64,000 nt of DNA from an uncultured Opitutia bacterium (GTDB lineage Bacteria > Verrucomicrobiota > Verrucomicrobiia > Opitutales > UBA953), in contig CAMFKE010000003.1 in assembly GCA_945957395.1 (NCBI GenBank), positions 124,001 to 188,000 of the forward strand, given 5' to 3'. This document shows, one piece after another, positions 32,194 through 43,013 of the stretch; positions within the stretch are counted from its first letter, which is position 1; the number at the start of each line of letters is the position of its first letter. Position numbers and translations under genes: made by a program. The notes under the pieces are model-generated. The model worked only from the letters and a program-made list of their open reading frames with translations, was not told the DNA's origin and did not search any database.

Positions 32194-33636
32194 TTAGTAG
32201 CGGTAGTGCTCGGGCTTGTAGGGGCCCTCGACCTTGACGCCGATGTAGTCGGCCTGCTCCTTGGAGAGCTTGGTGAGCTTGGCGCCGATCTTCTCGAGGT
32301 GGAGGCGGGCGACCTCCTCGTCGAGGTGCTTGGGCAGGATGTACACGCCGGGCTTGTACTTGTCGCGGTTGGCCCAGAGGTCGATCTGCGCGAGCGTCTG
32401 GTTGGCGAAGCTGTTGGACATCACGAACGACGGGTGGCCGGTGGCGCAGCCGAGGTTCACCAGGCGGCCTTCGGCGAGAAGGAAGATGCGGCGCTTGCCG
32501 GGCAGGTCGTAGGCGTCCACCTGCGGCTTGATGTTCACCTTCTTCACGCCCTTGGCGGCGTTGAGGCGGGTCACCTGGATCTCGTTGTCGAAGTGGCCGA
32601 TGTTACACACGATGGCCTGGTCCTTCATCTTGAGCATGTGCTCGAGGGTGAGGATGTCCTTGTTGCCGGTCGTGGTGACATAGATGTCGGCGAGGCCGAG
32701 GGTGTCCTCGACGGTGACGACGCGGTAGCCTTCCATGGCGGCCTGGAGGGCGCAGATGGGGTCGACTTCGGTCACCCACACGGTGGCGCCGAGACCGCGC
32801 AGGGACTGGGCGGAGCCCTTGCCAACGTCGCCGTAGCCGCAGACCACGGCGACCTTGCCGGCGATCATCACGTCGGTGGCGCGCTTGATGCCGTCGACGA
32901 GGGATTCGCGGCAGCCGTAGAGGTTGTCGAACTTGGACTTGGTGACGGAGTCGTTGACGTTGATGGCGGGCACGAGGAGCTCGCCGTCGGCCAGCATCTT
33001 GTAGAGGCGCTTCACGCCGGTGGTCGTCTCCTCGGAGACGCCGCGCCAGTCGGCGACGACCTTGTGCCAGTGCTTGGGGTCTTCCTTGTGAACCTTCTTG
33101 AGCAGGTTCTTGATGATCTGCTCCTCCTCGGATTCCGACTTGGTGTTCACCCACTTGGAGCCGTTCTCGAGCTCGTAGCCCTTGTGGATGAGCAGGGTGG
33201 CGTCGCCGCCGTCGTCCACGATAAGCTCGGGGCCCTTGCCATCCTTCCAGGTGAGAGCCTTGTAAGTGCAATCCCAGTACTCTTCGAGGGTCTCGCCCTT
33301 CCAGGCGAACACCGGGGTGCCGGCCTTCGCGATGGCCGCGGCGGCGTGGTCCTGGGTGGAGAAGATGTTGCAGGAGCACCAGCGGAGATCGGCGCCGAGG
33401 TCCTTGAGGGTCTCGATGAGCACGGCGGTCTGGATGGTCATGTGCAGCGAGCCCATGACGCGCACCCCCTTGAGGGGCTTCTTGGCGGCGTGCTTCTTGC
33501 GGATGGCCATGAGGCCGGGCATCTCGTGCTCGGCGACCTCGATCTCCTTGCGTCCCCAGTCGGCGAGGGACAGGTCGCGGACCTGGAAGTCGGGGGCGGA
33601 GGACTTGGTATTCTTGGAAACGGTCTTCTTGGACAT
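32194..33636 (-). CDS. ahcY: Adenosylhomocysteinase
   Basis: AhcY reversibly hydrolyses S-adenosylhomocysteine to adenosine and homocysteine and so relieves inhibition of methyltransferases. The 480-residue protein includes the conserved [35 protein letters not shown], the NAD-binding [32 protein letters not shown] and the C-terminal KPEHYRY. The 40-residue insert (around residue 170-210) marks the longer type of the enzyme. It follows metK by 103 bases on the same strand, but a metK terminator (33669-33720) lies between them, so ahcY probably has its own promoter or is expressed through read-through. Confidence 0.97.
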   Translation of the reverse strand: MSKKTVSKNTKSSAPDFQVRDLSLADWGRKEIEVAEHEMPGLMAIRKKHAAKKPLKGVRVMGSLHMTIQTAVLIETLKDLGADLRWCSCNIFSTQDHAAAAIAKAGTPVFAWKGETLEEYWDCTYKALTWKDGKGPELIVDDGGDATLLIHKGYELENGSKWVNTKSESEEEQIIKNLLKKVHKEDPKHWHKVVADWRGVSEETTTGVKRLYKMLADGELLVPAINVNDSVTKSKFDNLYGCRESLVDGIKRATDVMIAGKVAVVCGYGDVGKGSAQSLRGLGATVWVTEVDPICALQAAMEGYRVVTVEDTLGLADIYVTTTGNKDILTLEHMLKMKDQAIVCNIGHFDNEIQVTRLNAAKGVKKVNIKPQVDAYDLPGKRRIFLLAEGRLVNLGCATGHPSFVMSNSFANQTLAQIDLWANRDKYKPGVYILPKHLDEEVARLHLEKIGAKLTKLSKEQADYIGVKVEGPYKPEHYRY

Positions 33637-33668
33637 AAGGGTGAATGCGTTGGATTTTTTCTAACAAA

Positions 33669-33720
33669 AGGCCGCGAAGGGCTCGAAACCGGTTACGGCT
33701 TCTTGGCTTCTTCGCGGCCT
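33669..33720 (-). terminator. metK terminator
   Basis: AGGCCGCGAAG (33669-33679) pairs over 11 bases with CTTCGCGGCCT (33710-33720). The loop is 30 bases. In the minus direction it continues CCTTTTGTT. It lies in the gap between metK and ahcY. Confidence 0.75.
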
Positions 33721-33739
33721 GTTTGCGCAGGGTGAGGTC

Positions 33740-34915
33740 TTACTTCACGGCCTTCTTGAGCGCGGCCACCTTGTTGAGCTTTTCCCAGGGCAGGTCGGCC
33801 TTGGTGAAGTGCCCGTAGTGGGTGGTCTTACGGTAGATCGGCTTGAGCAGGTCGAGCTGGTCGATGATGTCGGCGGGCTTGAAGGAGAAGACCTTCTTCA
33901 CGGCGTCCACGATGGCGGCGTCGGAGAAGTTTCCGGTGCCGAAGGTGTCGACATGCACGGATGTCGGGTTCGGGTGGCCGATGGCGTAGGCGACCTGGAG
34001 CTCGACGCGCGAGGCGAGGCCGGCGGCGACGATGTTCTTGGCGACCCAGCGGCACATGTAGGCGGCCGAACGGTCCACCTTGGAGGGATCCTTGCCGGAG
34101 AAGGCGCCGCCGCCGTGGCGGCCCATGCCTCCGTAGGAGTCGACGATGATCTTGCGGCCGGTGAGGCCGGAGTCGCCGTGAGGTCCGCCGATGATGAACT
34201 GGCCGGTCGGGTTGATGAGGAACTCGGTCTTCTTGGAGATGAGTTCGGCGGGCAGCACCTTCTTGATGACCTTCTCGATGCAGAACTTCTCGATTTCGGC
34301 GTGCGAGACATCGGGGGTGTGCTGCGTGGAGATCACGACGTTCTCGATGTGCACGGGGCGGCCGTCCTTGTACGCCACGGCGACCTGCGATTTGCAGTCG
34401 GGGCGCAGCCAGGAGACCTTGCCGGCGTGGCGCAGGTCGCGCAGCTCGTGCAGGAGGCGGTGGGCGAACATCACGGGGGCGGGCATGAGCTCGGGCGTCT
34501 CGTTGGAGGCGTAGCCGAACATGATGCCCTGGTCGCCGGCACCCTGCTCGGCGGTCTTCTTGCCCTTGGCCTTCTTGGCGTCCACGCCCTGCGCGATGTC
34601 GGGCGACTGGCCGGTCAGCAGGTTGTGGATGAACACCGTGGAGGCGTTGAACACGTCATCGTCCTTGGGCGTGCGGTAGCCGATGTCGTCGATGGCCTGG
34701 CGCACGATCTGCTCCACGTTGAGCTTGGCCTTGGTGGTGATCTCGCCGGCGACGACCACACAGTTGGATTTCACGAGCGTCTCGCAGGCGACGCGGCTGT
34801 TTTTGTCCTGCGCCAGGCAGGCGTCGAGAACGCTGTCGGAGATGTAGTCAGCCACCTTGTCGGGGTGACCTTCGCCGACGGATTCGGAAGAGAAGATGTA
34901 GTCGTAAGCTGCCAT
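33740..34915 (-). CDS. metK: S-adenosylmethionine synthetase
   Basis: MetK makes S-adenosylmethionine from methionine and ATP. The 391-residue protein shows the family landmarks: [19 protein letters not shown] near the N-terminus, [12 protein letters not shown] near residue 120, [20 protein letters not shown], the phosphate-binding segment [19 protein letters not shown] and [19 protein letters not shown]. Starts at ATG 34915; a longer open frame upstream is a chance extension within the divergent gene. With ahcY downstream it forms a small methyl-cycle cluster. The 150-base leader contains a CTCTCAGG element that I considered as a riboswitch and rejected. Confidence 0.97.
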   Translation of the reverse strand: MAAYDYIFSSESVGEGHPDKVADYISDSVLDACLAQDKNSRVACETLVKSNCVVVAGEITTKAKLNVEQIVRQAIDDIGYRTPKDDDVFNASTVFIHNLLTGQSPDIAQGVDAKKAKGKKTAEQGAGDQGIMFGYASNETPELMPAPVMFAHRLLHELRDLRHAGKVSWLRPDCKSQVAVAYKDGRPVHIENVVISTQHTPDVSHAEIEKFCIEKVIKKVLPAELISKKTEFLINPTGQFIIGGPHGDSGLTGRKIIVDSYGGMGRHGGGAFSGKDPSKVDRSAAYMCRWVAKNIVAAGLASRVELQVAYAIGHPNPTSVHVDTFGTGNFSDAAIVDAVKKVFSFKPADIIDQLDLLKPIYRKTTHYGHFTKADLPWEKLNKVAALKKAVK

Positions 34916-35065
34916 GTTGGGCGTGGTTTGCGCAGGCCACGCAAAGGGGAAACCCGGGGCGGGCAAGCGGGAATCAATGAATCCGCATTCAAAGATGCGA
35001 CCAGCCGGGCCTTTCGCGCTGGACGGACGGGCCGGGGAGGTTTCGCCTGAGAGATTACCCACCGC

Positions 35066-38000
35066 ATGCCCGACGCCGCACACATCCCCGACGACTTCCC
35101 CTTCGCGAGCCTTCGCGAATGGGCGGAGCGCCTGGACAAGGGCACGCGCGAGCGCGGCGCCGAGTACGCCGCCGCGGGAGCCGCCCGCCTCTCGACGGTT
35201 TCCGACGACCTTGTGGACGGCGTGGTGCAGGGGGCGGAGGCGAGGCCGCACCGAACAACCCTGTCCCGCAACGCGCGCACGGGAGCCTGGATAGGCCGGT
35301 GCGACTGCCCCGTGGGGGTCTCGTGCAAGCACGCCGTCGCGCTCGCCCTCACCCTGCTGCGCGCCGCGCCGGAGGAACCGGCCGCCGAGCAAAGCGCCGA
35401 CACGGGTCGCGCCCACGCGTCTTTCCTGACGCGTTCGGCGGAGGCGCTTGGCCGCGACCTTTCGCGACGGGAGTCCTATGTGCTGCAATCGGTGAACGAC
35501 GCCTTTCAGGCGGGCATCGAGACACCCACGGGTCGGCGGCACATCGAGGCGGCGCTTCAAACGCTGCTGGGGGTCGAGCGCGTGTATGCGTTCCGCCTCG
35601 TCGGCGAGGTCGCCGAATCCGGCGCATCGTCGCCCGCCGCGCTGCTGGCCGCCGTGGCCGGAGCGCTCGACGGCATCCGCCGACCCGCGCCGGCCTGGTG
35701 CGACACCATTTTGGAAAAGACCGGCGCCGCAGCAGCACTCTCCGTCGCCCGCGAGGCGCGCGAAGTGCGCGAATGGCGCATCAGGCTGACCGAACTGGCC
35801 GCAGGCCCGGCGGCGCCTCGGGAGACGGGCGGCAAGGAGCTTCGGCTGCGTCGCGTGAATCCGGATACGCTTCGGTGGGAGGTCAGGGACGGCCCCGGCG
35901 GCGCATGGCGCGCGACCACCGGCACCGAGCGCGAGACCTGGGCGCAGGTCTCCTACGAGGCGGAAACCGATTTCGCTCCCGAAGCGGTGCGCGCGCACGA
36001 GTGCCTCCGTCGATTCATCAATGCGGTATCCGCGTCGGGTGAGATAAACCTGCAGTCCGGGGTGGGGTCGAACCGGACCCTCCCCGCCATCCTGCGCGCA
36101 CGACACATGCGCGAACACCTTGTCGACGCCGGCGGGGCTCCGCTGGCATGGTCCCCCGTCCGGCTGGTTTGGAACTTCGTCCCCTGCCCGGGCAACACCG
36201 CCGCGATGCGCCCCGTGCTGGCGAGCGAGGACGGGTCGCCGACTCCGTCCGGGCTGCGCCCGCTGGGCGACTGCCTCTATCTGGGGACGCCGGGCCTTTT
36301 CGAGGGTCCGCGTCCCCTGGGCGGTTACGCCGGAGCCGGTCAGGCACCGGAGATTCCGACCTCCGTGTTCGCCGACGAGAGCGTGCGCCGCTCGCTGAAA
36401 ACGGCGGGAGCGCGAGTTCGGGAACCTAAAAGCCGGCGCAGCGTGGCGCTCTCCCCCTGCGTTCGCGTGACCCCCGAGGGTCGCGGCTCGGGCATCGCCG
36501 ACCGCGAATACGCCTTCGCCCGACTCTGCGGTCTCGACGCCGCGGCGCGCGAGCGGCTGCGCTGGGCCAACCGCGACTGGGAAATCGTACCGTGCGACGA
36601 CGAGGAGGGCGACCCTTCCGCCGCATCGCTGAACGACGCCCTCGTGGTGTTCAGGCAGGGTCCCGCCTATGACGGGGACAGCGTGATGCTGCCCATATCG
36701 CCGGACACCATCGACGAGGTGGCCGCCTGGCTTCGCCGGTTTCCCGCAGGCACGCGTTTCGACCTGCCCGAGGAGCTGGCGGCGCTCACCCGCGACGCCG
36801 ACCGGGCCGATCTGGCGGTCGACCTGACAGCCGACCCGGGCGCCCGCGACTGGTTCGACCTCCGGCTGGTGCTGCGCCCCGAAGACACCGAGCTGTCGGC
36901 CTCCGAAGTGAAGCTGCTGCTGGCGCAGCAGGGGCGCTGGGTCCGCATCCCCGGCAAAGGGTGGCGCAGGCTTGTCGCCTCGGTTTCCGAAGGGGCCCGC
37001 GAAAAACTTGAGGCTCTCGGCATCGACCCGCTCGCCGCGCGCACCGAGCCGCTACGCTTCCACGCCGCCCAGCTGGCGGGCGACAGGCTCGCAGGACTCG
37101 CCGGCGAGGCGACGCTCGCCGCGCTGCGCGAACGCGCCGCGGCCCTGGCGGCTCAACCGCCACCGGAGCTCCCGAGCGGCCTGAACGCCACCCTCCGCCC
37201 GTACCAGCTGGATGGATACAGATTTCTGGCCCACCTCTCCGCCAACGGACTTGGCGGAATCCTGGCCGACGACATGGGCCTCGGAAAGACGCTGCAGACC
37301 CTCGCCTGGCTGCTGTGGCTCAAGGAGTCGCACGGCTCCGGCGGACCGGAAGGAACCACGGCTCTCGCGGCGAAGCCGAAGCGAGGCCGTCCGAGGAAAT
37401 CGGAAGCGGCCGCCGTCTCCGCACCCGACGCGACTCCCGCGCGGTTCAGGGCCCTGGTCGTGGCGCCCAAGTCGGTCGTGCCCAACTGGGTTTCCGAGTG
37501 CGCGAAGTTCGCGCCCGGACTGAAGGTCGCCATCCACGGCGAGGACTCCGCGAAGTCCTGCGAATCGGCCGACCTGATTGTCGTGAACTATGTCCGGCTG
37601 CGCCTCGCTTCCGACGCGTTCCTGGGCGAGTCGTGGACGGCTGTCGTGCTCGACGAGGGCCAGCACATCAAGAACCCGACCTCGCAAGTCGCCGAAACGG
37701 CGAGGGCGCTGAAAGCGACGCACCGGCTGGTGCTCTCCGGCACGCCTGTCGAAAACCGGTTGCTGGACCTCTGGAGCCTTTATGCGTTCGCGATGCCGGG
37801 GCTTCTCGGCACGCACGCCTCGTTCAAAAGGAACTTTGACGAAAAGCGCGACCCGAAGGCGGCGTCGCGCCTCGCGACCCGCGTTCGCCCCTTCCTGCTG
37901 CGCCGCACGAAGTCCCAGGTGGCGACGGACCTGCCCGAGCGCATCGAGGAAGACCTGGTCGTGGAACTCGAGCCCTCCCAGCGCCGTCTCTACGAGGCCG

Positions 38001-38656
38001 AACTGAAAAAGGCGCGCGCGCTGCTGCTGCGCACCGGCTCGGCGCGCGAGTTCGACAAGGCGCGCTTCAACATCATCACCTCCCTGCTGCGCCTGCGCCA
38101 AATCTGCTGCGACCCACGGCTGGTGTCGCCCAAGGCCAAGGCGGCGGATTCCGCCAAACTCGACGCGCTTTGGGAGCTGCTGGAGCCCCTGGTCGCCGAG
38201 GGGCACAAGGTGCTCGTGTTCTCCCAGTTCACCGAGGCGCTCTCGCTCGTGTCGGAGAAACTCGCGGACGAGGGCGTGCAGCACCTCACGCTCACCGGCG
38301 CCACGGAGAACCGGGCGGAGCTGGTGGCGCGATTCCAGAATCCGGATACGGAGCGGGTGTTCCTGCTGTCGCTCAAGGCGGCGGGCACGGGGCTCAACCT
38401 CACGGCCGCCTCTTATGTCGTGCTGTTCGACCCCTGGTGGAACCCCGCCGCCGAGGCGCAGGCCATCGACCGCACCCACCGCATCGGCCAGAAGAACAAG
38501 GTCATCGCCTACAGGCTCATCGCCCGCGACACCGTCGAGGAGAAGATCCGCGCGCTGCAGCGCGACAAGGCCGCGCTCGCCGGCGAAATCCTGCGCGAGG
38601 AGTCGCTGGCCGCCGTGCTCGACCTCGACACGCTGCGCGACATCCTGGCGGAGTGA
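35066..38656 (+). CDS. SWIM zinc-finger SNF2-family helicase
   Basis: The 1196-residue protein has an N-terminal SWIM zinc finger ([11 protein letters not shown]; Cys79, Cys81, Cys87, His89), a long middle part, and a C-terminal SNF2 ATPase. Helicase motifs are the Walker [15 protein letters not shown] (around residue 741), DEGQHIKNP for motif [49 protein letters not shown] and DRTHRIGQ. Such proteins remodel protein-DNA complexes, but the cellular role in bacteria is mostly unknown. It is divergent from metK with 150 bases between. The DEGQ box in place of DEAH is common for this family. Possibly it acts in DNA repair; not testable here. Confidence 0.92.
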   Translation: MPDAAHIPDDFPFASLREWAERLDKGTRERGAEYAAAGAARLSTVSDDLVDGVVQGAEARPHRTTLSRNARTGAWIGRCDCPVGVSCKHAVALALTLLRAAPEEPAAEQSADTGRAHASFLTRSAEALGRDLSRRESYVLQSVNDAFQAGIETPTGRRHIEAALQTLLGVERVYAFRLVGEVAESGASSPAALLAAVAGALDGIRRPAPAWCDTILEKTGAAAALSVAREAREVREWRIRLTELAAGPAAPRETGGKELRLRRVNPDTLRWEVRDGPGGAWRATTGTERETWAQVSYEAETDFAPEAVRAHECLRRFINAVSASGEINLQSGVGSNRTLPAILRARHMREHLVDAGGAPLAWSPVRLVWNFVPCPGNTAAMRPVLASEDGSPTPSGLRPLGDCLYLGTPGLFEGPRPLGGYAGAGQAPEIPTSVFADESVRRSLKTAGARVREPKSRRSVALSPCVRVTPEGRGSGIADREYAFARLCGLDAAARERLRWANRDWEIVPCDDEEGDPSAASLNDALVVFRQGPAYDGDSVMLPISPDTIDEVAAWLRRFPAGTRFDLPEELAALTRDADRADLAVDLTADPGARDWFDLRLVLRPEDTELSASEVKLLLAQQGRWVRIPGKGWRRLVASVSEGAREKLEALGIDPLAARTEPLRFHAAQLAGDRLAGLAGEATLAALRERAAALAAQPPPELPSGLNATLRPYQLDGYRFLAHLSANGLGGILADDMGLGKTLQTLAWLLWLKESHGSGGPEGTTALAAKPKRGRPRKSEAAAVSAPDATPARFRALVVAPKSVVPNWVSECAKFAPGLKVAIHGEDSAKSCESADLIVVNYVRLRLASDAFLGESWTAVVLDEGQHIKNPTSQVAETARALKATHRLVLSGTPVENRLLDLWSLYAFAMPGLLGTHASFKRNFDEKRDPKAASRLATRVRPFLLRRTKSQVATDLPERIEEDLVVELEPSQRRLYEAELKKARALLLRTGSAREFDKARFNIITSLLRLRQICCDPRLVSPKAKAADSAKLDALWELLEPLVAEGHKVLVFSQFTEALSLVSEKLADEGVQHLTLTGATENRAELVARFQNPDTERVFLLSLKAAGTGLNLTAASYVVLFDPWWNPAAEAQAIDRTHRIGQKNKVIAYRLIARDTVEEKIRALQRDKAALAGEILREESLAAVLDLDTLRDILAE

Positions 38657-38734
38657 CGGGGCTCGTCGCACGCCATCGCCGCCCGGCCCAAGCGCCGGCT
38701 TGCGCGCCAAGAGCGCCGCCGCTCACATGGCGCC

Positions 38735-39661
38735 ATGCCGCACCCCACCCGATTCGCCCTGCTTCACATCGGCGATGAGCTGCTTTCAGGCCAAAGGGAA
38801 AACGCCCTCACCGCCCCGCTCGCCTCCCGCATCCGCGCGCACGGCGGCGCCGTGCTCAAGGCCGTCGTCCTCCCGGACGAGCGCGACCGGGTGGCCGGCG
38901 AGATCCGCAGCGCGCTTCGCGAGGGGCTGGCGGTCGTGTCCACCGGCGGGCTCGGCCCCACCGACGACGACATCACGCGCGACGCTTTCGCCGACGCGCT
39001 CGGCACCGACACCCTGCACGACGCCGACGCGGTCGCCCGCCTGACCGAGCGCCGCACGGCGAGAGGCCAGCCCACGCGCGCCGCCGACCTGCGACAGGCG
39101 CTCGTGCTGCGAGGCGGACTGGCGCTGGGCAATCCCGCCGGCGACGCCATCGGCATCGGGTACGCCTCGGGCAACCATGGCGAATACCCGGACATTTTCC
39201 TGCTGCCCGGGCCGCCGAGGGAGGTGCTGCCCATGTGGGATGAAGGCGTGACGCCGCACCTCGGGCCGCGCGTCGACGGCGAGAGCGTGACGATTCTGCG
39301 CACCATCGGTTGGCGCACCGCCTCGGAGGTCGACGCGATGCTGCGCCCCCATTGCCCGGACGGCGTGGCGCTCTCGTTCGGAACGGACTCCGGCATCCTC
39401 GACATCCGCATATCGAGTCCCGCGGATTCGCGGCTCGCGGCGGCGGCATTCTCAGCCCGGGTGCGCGAGCTCGCAGGCGAACATGTGTTCGGCACCGGGA
39501 ACCGGTCGCTTCTCGAGGCCACCCTGACGGCCTGCCGCGATTCCGGGCTTCCGCTGAGCTGCGCGCTGGACATCCCCTTGACCACCGACTGCGCCCCGCG
39601 CGAGCTCAACCTCGCGATCGACGCCGTGCGACGGAGGGCCCTCGCCGCCCGCCGCGCCTGA
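38735..39661 (+). CDS. CinA-like molybdopterin-binding-domain protein
   Basis: The 308-residue protein carries the MoCF-biosynthesis/CinA N-terminal domain: LLHIGDELLSGQRENALT, VSTGGLGPTDDDITRDAFADAL, and LLPGPPREVLPMWDEGVTPHL. CinA proteins of the COG1058 family are nucleotide pyrophosphatases acting on ADP-ribose or related compounds. The nicotinamide-mononucleotide deamidase domain of full-length CinA is absent, so this is the shorter type. The gene begins 78 bases after the SNF2 stop and 37 bases before the GH20 gene, so a shared transcript is likely. Function is not assigned beyond the family. Confidence 0.82.
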   Translation: MPHPTRFALLHIGDELLSGQRENALTAPLASRIRAHGGAVLKAVVLPDERDRVAGEIRSALREGLAVVSTGGLGPTDDDITRDAFADALGTDTLHDADAVARLTERRTARGQPTRAADLRQALVLRGGLALGNPAGDAIGIGYASGNHGEYPDIFLLPGPPREVLPMWDEGVTPHLGPRVDGESVTILRTIGWRTASEVDAMLRPHCPDGVALSFGTDSGILDIRISSPADSRLAAAAFSARVRELAGEHVFGTGNRSLLEATLTACRDSGLPLSCALDIPLTTDCAPRELNLAIDAVRRRALAARRA

Positions 39662-39698
39662 ACGACACCGCCACTCCCCCACTCGCTTTAAAACCGTC

Positions 39699-41504
39699 AT
39701 GAGCCAGCACTCCACCACCCTTACCCCCGCGCCAAAATCCGCCGTGTTTTCGGCGGACGCCGCGCGCCCCCGAGCCGGGGCCGGGGTGTACCTCGATCCG
39801 CGCGCCGGCGACGCGCTGCACGAAGCCGCGTCGGCGTTCGCCGAGGTGCTGGGCGCGCGGTACGGCGTGAAGTTGCGCGCCGCGGAATCCGCCGGCGGCG
39901 CCTGGCTGAAGATACTGCCGCGCGAACCCGGCTTCGGCCCCGATGCGCACGCGGTGAGCGTGACCCGCGAGGGAGTCACCGTGCGCTCGGGCGATGACGC
40001 GGGCGCCTACTACGCGCTCGGATCACTGCTGCAGCTGACAGGGCCCGAAGGGCTGGCGTGCTGCGCGATCGAGGACGCTCCGGCGCTGCCCGAGCGCGGC
40101 TTCATGCTCGATGTGTCGCGCACCAAGGTGCCCTCGCTCGAAACGATCCTGAGGCTGGTGAACGCGCTGTCCTCCCTGCGCTACAACCGCCTCCAACTCT
40201 ATGTGGAGCATACCTTCGCCTTCCCCGGCCACGAGCTTGTGTGGGGCGACTCCGGAGCGCTCACGCCCGAGGACATCCGAACGATCGACGCGCACTGCAA
40301 GAGCCGGTTCATCACCCTGATTCCCAACCTCAACGGGTTCGGCCACCTGGAACGATGGCTCAAGTATCCGGAGTACAAGCACATGGCGGAGTGCCCCGAG
40401 GGCTTCTGGCACGACCTTGCCCACGCCCACCGCGACCCCGGCACGCTCAAGCCCGAGGCCGCGTCGCAGCGCTTCATGGCTTCGCTGTATGACGCCTACC
40501 TCCCGCATTTCAGCGCCGGGGAGTTCAATGTCGGCGGTGACGAGCCGTGGGAACTCGGGCAGGGATGGTCGAAGCCCCTCTGCGAAGCCCGCGGCAAGCA
40601 GACCGTGTATCTGGAGCACATGCGCGCGCTGCACGCGCTGTGCACCGAGCGCGGGAAGCGCATGCAATTCTGGGCCGACATCCTGCTCGAACACCCCGAG
40701 CGCGCGGGAGAAGCGCCGGCCGACGCCATCCCGGTGATCTGGGGATACGACGCCGGCCACCCGTTCGCCGAACAGTGCGCGACGCTCAAACAGCTCGGCC
40801 GCACCTTCCTCGTCGCCCCCGGCGCGAGCACCTGGAACTCGCTCTCCTCCCGCTGGGAGAACGCGCGTCGGAACATCCGCGAGGCCGTCGACAATGCGGT
40901 CTCCGGTGGCGCATCGGGTTTCCTGATGACGGCCTGGGGCGACAACGGGAACCACTGGGCCTGGCCCGTCATGTATCCTTCGCTCGTTTACGCCGCCTGC
41001 CTCGCCTGGAACCCGCTCGCCGATCCCGACATGCGGGACGCGCTGGACTCCACCTTCTTCGGCGACGGGGGCGCCTCGGCCGGAGCGCTGATGGAGTATC
41101 TGGGGACCGACGCCGTCGCGCCGAAGACGGTGAGAAACAAGTCGGTCCTGTGGGAGCTGCTGTTCAACCCGCCCGCGCGCCGCCAGGTCGCGACGGAAGG
41201 GGTTTCCGAGGAGGACATCCTTCGCACACTCGCCCACCTCGACCGCGTGGAGTCGGCCCTTTCGAGCCTGCCGCACGACGGCGCCGACCCGTTCCTGCGC
41301 GACGAGCTGCTCAACGGCGTCGCGCTCTCGAAACTGGGCTGCCGGCGCGGGCTGGCGGAGATCACCGGAAAGCCCGACGCGCGCCTGAGGCACGACCTGC
41401 AGTCGGCCATCGGCGACTACGAACGCGTCTGGCTGCTGCGCTCCCGCGTCGGGGGCCTCGCGGAGTCCGCGGGACACCTGCGGCGCGTGCTGGGCGAACT
41501 TTGA
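39699..41504 (+). CDS. Glycoside hydrolase family 20 beta-N-acetylhexosaminidase-like protein
   Basis: GH20 enzymes release terminal N-acetylhexosamine residues by substrate-assisted catalysis. The 601-residue protein has an N-terminal GH20b-like domain (GDDAGAYYALGSLLQL) and the barrel domain, which begins at LPERGFMLDVSRTKVPSLET. The catalytic pair is in NVGGDEPWELGQGW (Asp281, Glu282). Residue order and the tyrosine-rich LSSLRYNRLQLYVEHTFAF support the family. There is no signal peptide, so it may be cytoplasmic and act on imported glycans. A relaxed-specificity branch of the family is possible because the tail after residue 430 is longer than usual. Not clearly linked to its neighbours. 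Confidence 0.87.
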   Translation: MSQHSTTLTPAPKSAVFSADAARPRAGAGVYLDPRAGDALHEAASAFAEVLGARYGVKLRAAESAGGAWLKILPREPGFGPDAHAVSVTREGVTVRSGDDAGAYYALGSLLQLTGPEGLACCAIEDAPALPERGFMLDVSRTKVPSLETILRLVNALSSLRYNRLQLYVEHTFAFPGHELVWGDSGALTPEDIRTIDAHCKSRFITLIPNLNGFGHLERWLKYPEYKHMAECPEGFWHDLAHAHRDPGTLKPEAASQRFMASLYDAYLPHFSAGEFNVGGDEPWELGQGWSKPLCEARGKQTVYLEHMRALHALCTERGKRMQFWADILLEHPERAGEAPADAIPVIWGYDAGHPFAEQCATLKQLGRTFLVAPGASTWNSLSSRWENARRNIREAVDNAVSGGASGFLMTAWGDNGNHWAWPVMYPSLVYAACLAWNPLADPDMRDALDSTFFGDGGASAGALMEYLGTDAVAPKTVRNKSVLWELLFNPPARRQVATEGVSEEDILRTLAHLDRVESALSSLPHDGADPFLRDELLNGVALSKLGCRRGLAEITGKPDARLRHDLQSAIGDYERVWLLRSRVGGLAESAGHLRRVLGEL

Positions 41505-41510
41505 TCCCCG

Positions 41511-41795
41511 ATGGCGTCATCCGTGAAAAACTTGGGCCCGATATGCGTGGCCGAGCTACGCTCAATCGGCATCGAACCGGAGCGCGATTTGCCTCATGCC
41601 GATTGGCGAGACGTGGCGGTGCGCTGGACGGAAGCCTACCCGAACAGGGCCAACCTTAACGCGCTTAGGGCTCTTATTGGCGCCACATCGGACACGGATT
41701 GGCGACGCATCGACGCGGCGGAGTTGCACGAGGCGCGAGTCTTCCTTGCCGCGCTGCGGAGATCCATCGGCACGCCGTCGAGGCGCAGACGATAG
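41511..41795 (+). CDS. TfoX/Sxy C-terminal-domain-like small protein
   Basis: A 94-residue protein with the pattern of the TfoX C-terminal helix-hairpin-helix domain: VKNLGPICVAELRSIGIEPE, then RWTEAYPNRANLNALRALIGA and TDWRRIDAAE. Only that domain is present; the N-terminal TfoX domain is missing. In Gammaproteobacteria TfoX/Sxy controls competence genes, but stand-alone domains have no known role. It starts 6 bases after the GH20 stop (ATG 41511), so it is likely cotranscribed. Confidence 0.7.
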   Translation: MASSVKNLGPICVAELRSIGIEPERDLPHADWRDVAVRWTEAYPNRANLNALRALIGATSDTDWRRIDAAELHEARVFLAALRRSIGTPSRRRR

Positions 41796-41888
41796 GTAGC
41801 GAGGCGGAGAGGCGCACGGGTGTCGGCAGAGAGAAATCAGAGTGGACGAGGGGCGAGGGACCATGAGGCTGCCGCCAAACCCTTTCTC

Positions 41889-42980
41889 ATGCACCACCCC
41901 CGCCCCCTGACACTCCTCGCGCTCGCCGCGCTGACGGCCCCGTTCACCCATGCCGCGGACACGCCGGCTCCCGCCGCGTCCGTTTCGGCCAAACCGGCCG
42001 AAACCGCCACAGCCATTCCCGCCGAAGGCCTGCCGACCGTCTGGCTTCAGGGCGAGCCGGTGAAAGCCTATGAGACCGGCAAGCTGTACATTTTCGAATG
42101 CTGGGCCACCTGGTGCGGCCCCTGCCTGCAGGCCATGCCGCACATGGAGTCGCTCCATCAGAAGTTCAAGGACCGCAAGGATGTTCAAATCGTCGGCATC
42201 AATGTCTTCGACACCGTGGCGGCGGAGAAGCTGCTGCCGTTTCTCAAGACCCGCGGCGTATCGGTCACCTACTCGATGGCGGCCGACGGCAAGGACGGCC
42301 CCGTGTCGCGCCTCTGGCTCAAGCCGCTGGGCGTGACCGGCATCCCCTTCGCGATGGCCGTGCGCGACGGCAAAATGGTCTGGAAGGGACATCCGGCCGG
42401 ACTGGAGGAAGCGCTCATCGAGGCGATGGCCAAGCCCGACTACTCCGCGGAAAAGGCCCCGTTGACGCGCGAAAACCGACGCGAGGCGATGCGCCCCACG
42501 CTGCGCAGCGCGCGTATCGCGGGGGCTCGCGGCGACATGAAGGCGGTGAAGGAAATCCTGCTGAAGGCCGCCGCGGCCGAACCCGACGAGTCGCTGGTGC
42601 TCCCGGCATTCAGCGAAGCGTTCGCGGGATGCGTGTCCAAGGAGCGCGATGCGGACGCCCTTTCGGTGCTGCGCCTGATGACGGAAACCTACCCGGACAG
42701 CCGCACCGCGCTGCTCAACGCCGGCAACATGGCGATTCATTCGGAAGAAATGTCCCGCAAGGACGCCGAATTCGCCCTGGCGTGCGCCGAGAAGGTGATT
42801 GCCGGCAACGCCAAGGATGTGGCGGCGCTGGAGCTCAAGGCCGCCGCGCTCTTCGCCAAGGGAGACAAGGCCGCCGCCATCGCCACCCAGGAGGAGGCGC
42901 TGAAAAACACCAAGCTGAGCGCCGAGATCGAGGCCCTGAAAGCCTCGATGGCCGCCGATAAGCCCGCCGCCGCGAAGTAA
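41889..42980 (+). CDS. Exported thioredoxin-fold protein (TlpA/ResA-like) with helical repeat tail
   Basis: The 363-residue protein has a signal peptide (MHHPRPLTLLALAALTAPFTHA). A thioredoxin-like domain of the TlpA/ResA kind follows (about residues 45-175). The active site is ECWATWCGPCLQAMPHM, a standard CxxC, with GVTGIPFAMAV holding the cis-proline. After that comes a helical region (about 190-355) that looks like TPR-like repeats, including EKVIAGNAKDVAALELKAAA. The likely role is thiol-disulfide exchange in the periplasm. A second, related gene lies immediately downstream (43014). Confidence 0.87.
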   Translation: MHHPRPLTLLALAALTAPFTHAADTPAPAASVSAKPAETATAIPAEGLPTVWLQGEPVKAYETGKLYIFECWATWCGPCLQAMPHMESLHQKFKDRKDVQIVGINVFDTVAAEKLLPFLKTRGVSVTYSMAADGKDGPVSRLWLKPLGVTGIPFAMAVRDGKMVWKGHPAGLEEALIEAMAKPDYSAEKAPLTRENRREAMRPTLRSARIAGARGDMKAVKEILLKAAAAEPDESLVLPAFSEAFAGCVSKERDADALSVLRLMTETYPDSRTALLNAGNMAIHSEEMSRKDAEFALACAEKVIAGNAKDVAALELKAAALFAKGDKAAAIATQEEALKNTKLSAEIEALKASMAADKPAAAK

Positions 42981-43013
42981 TCGGGATCGCTACAACAACC
43001 CACCAACACCGCC

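Noticed and set aside
35025-35065. TPP-riboswitch-like CTGAGA...ACCC on the plus strand.
   Set aside because: The second conserved part of the TPP aptamer is absent, and the next bases are the start codon of the helicase gene.
34916-35170. Glycine-riboswitch-like sequence on the minus strand upstream of metK (AATCTCTCAGGCGAAA and CGCGAAGGGGAAG).
   Set aside because: The 3' part looks like the end of a glycine aptamer, but no GAGAG partner lies at a workable distance, the rest falls in the coding region of the divergent helicase, and metK is not a glycine gene. Probably chance.
33740-36118. A long open frame extending metK to 792 residues.
   Set aside because: The extension lies over the helicase gene on the opposite strand and has biased composition. 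The standard MetK N-terminus starts at 34915.
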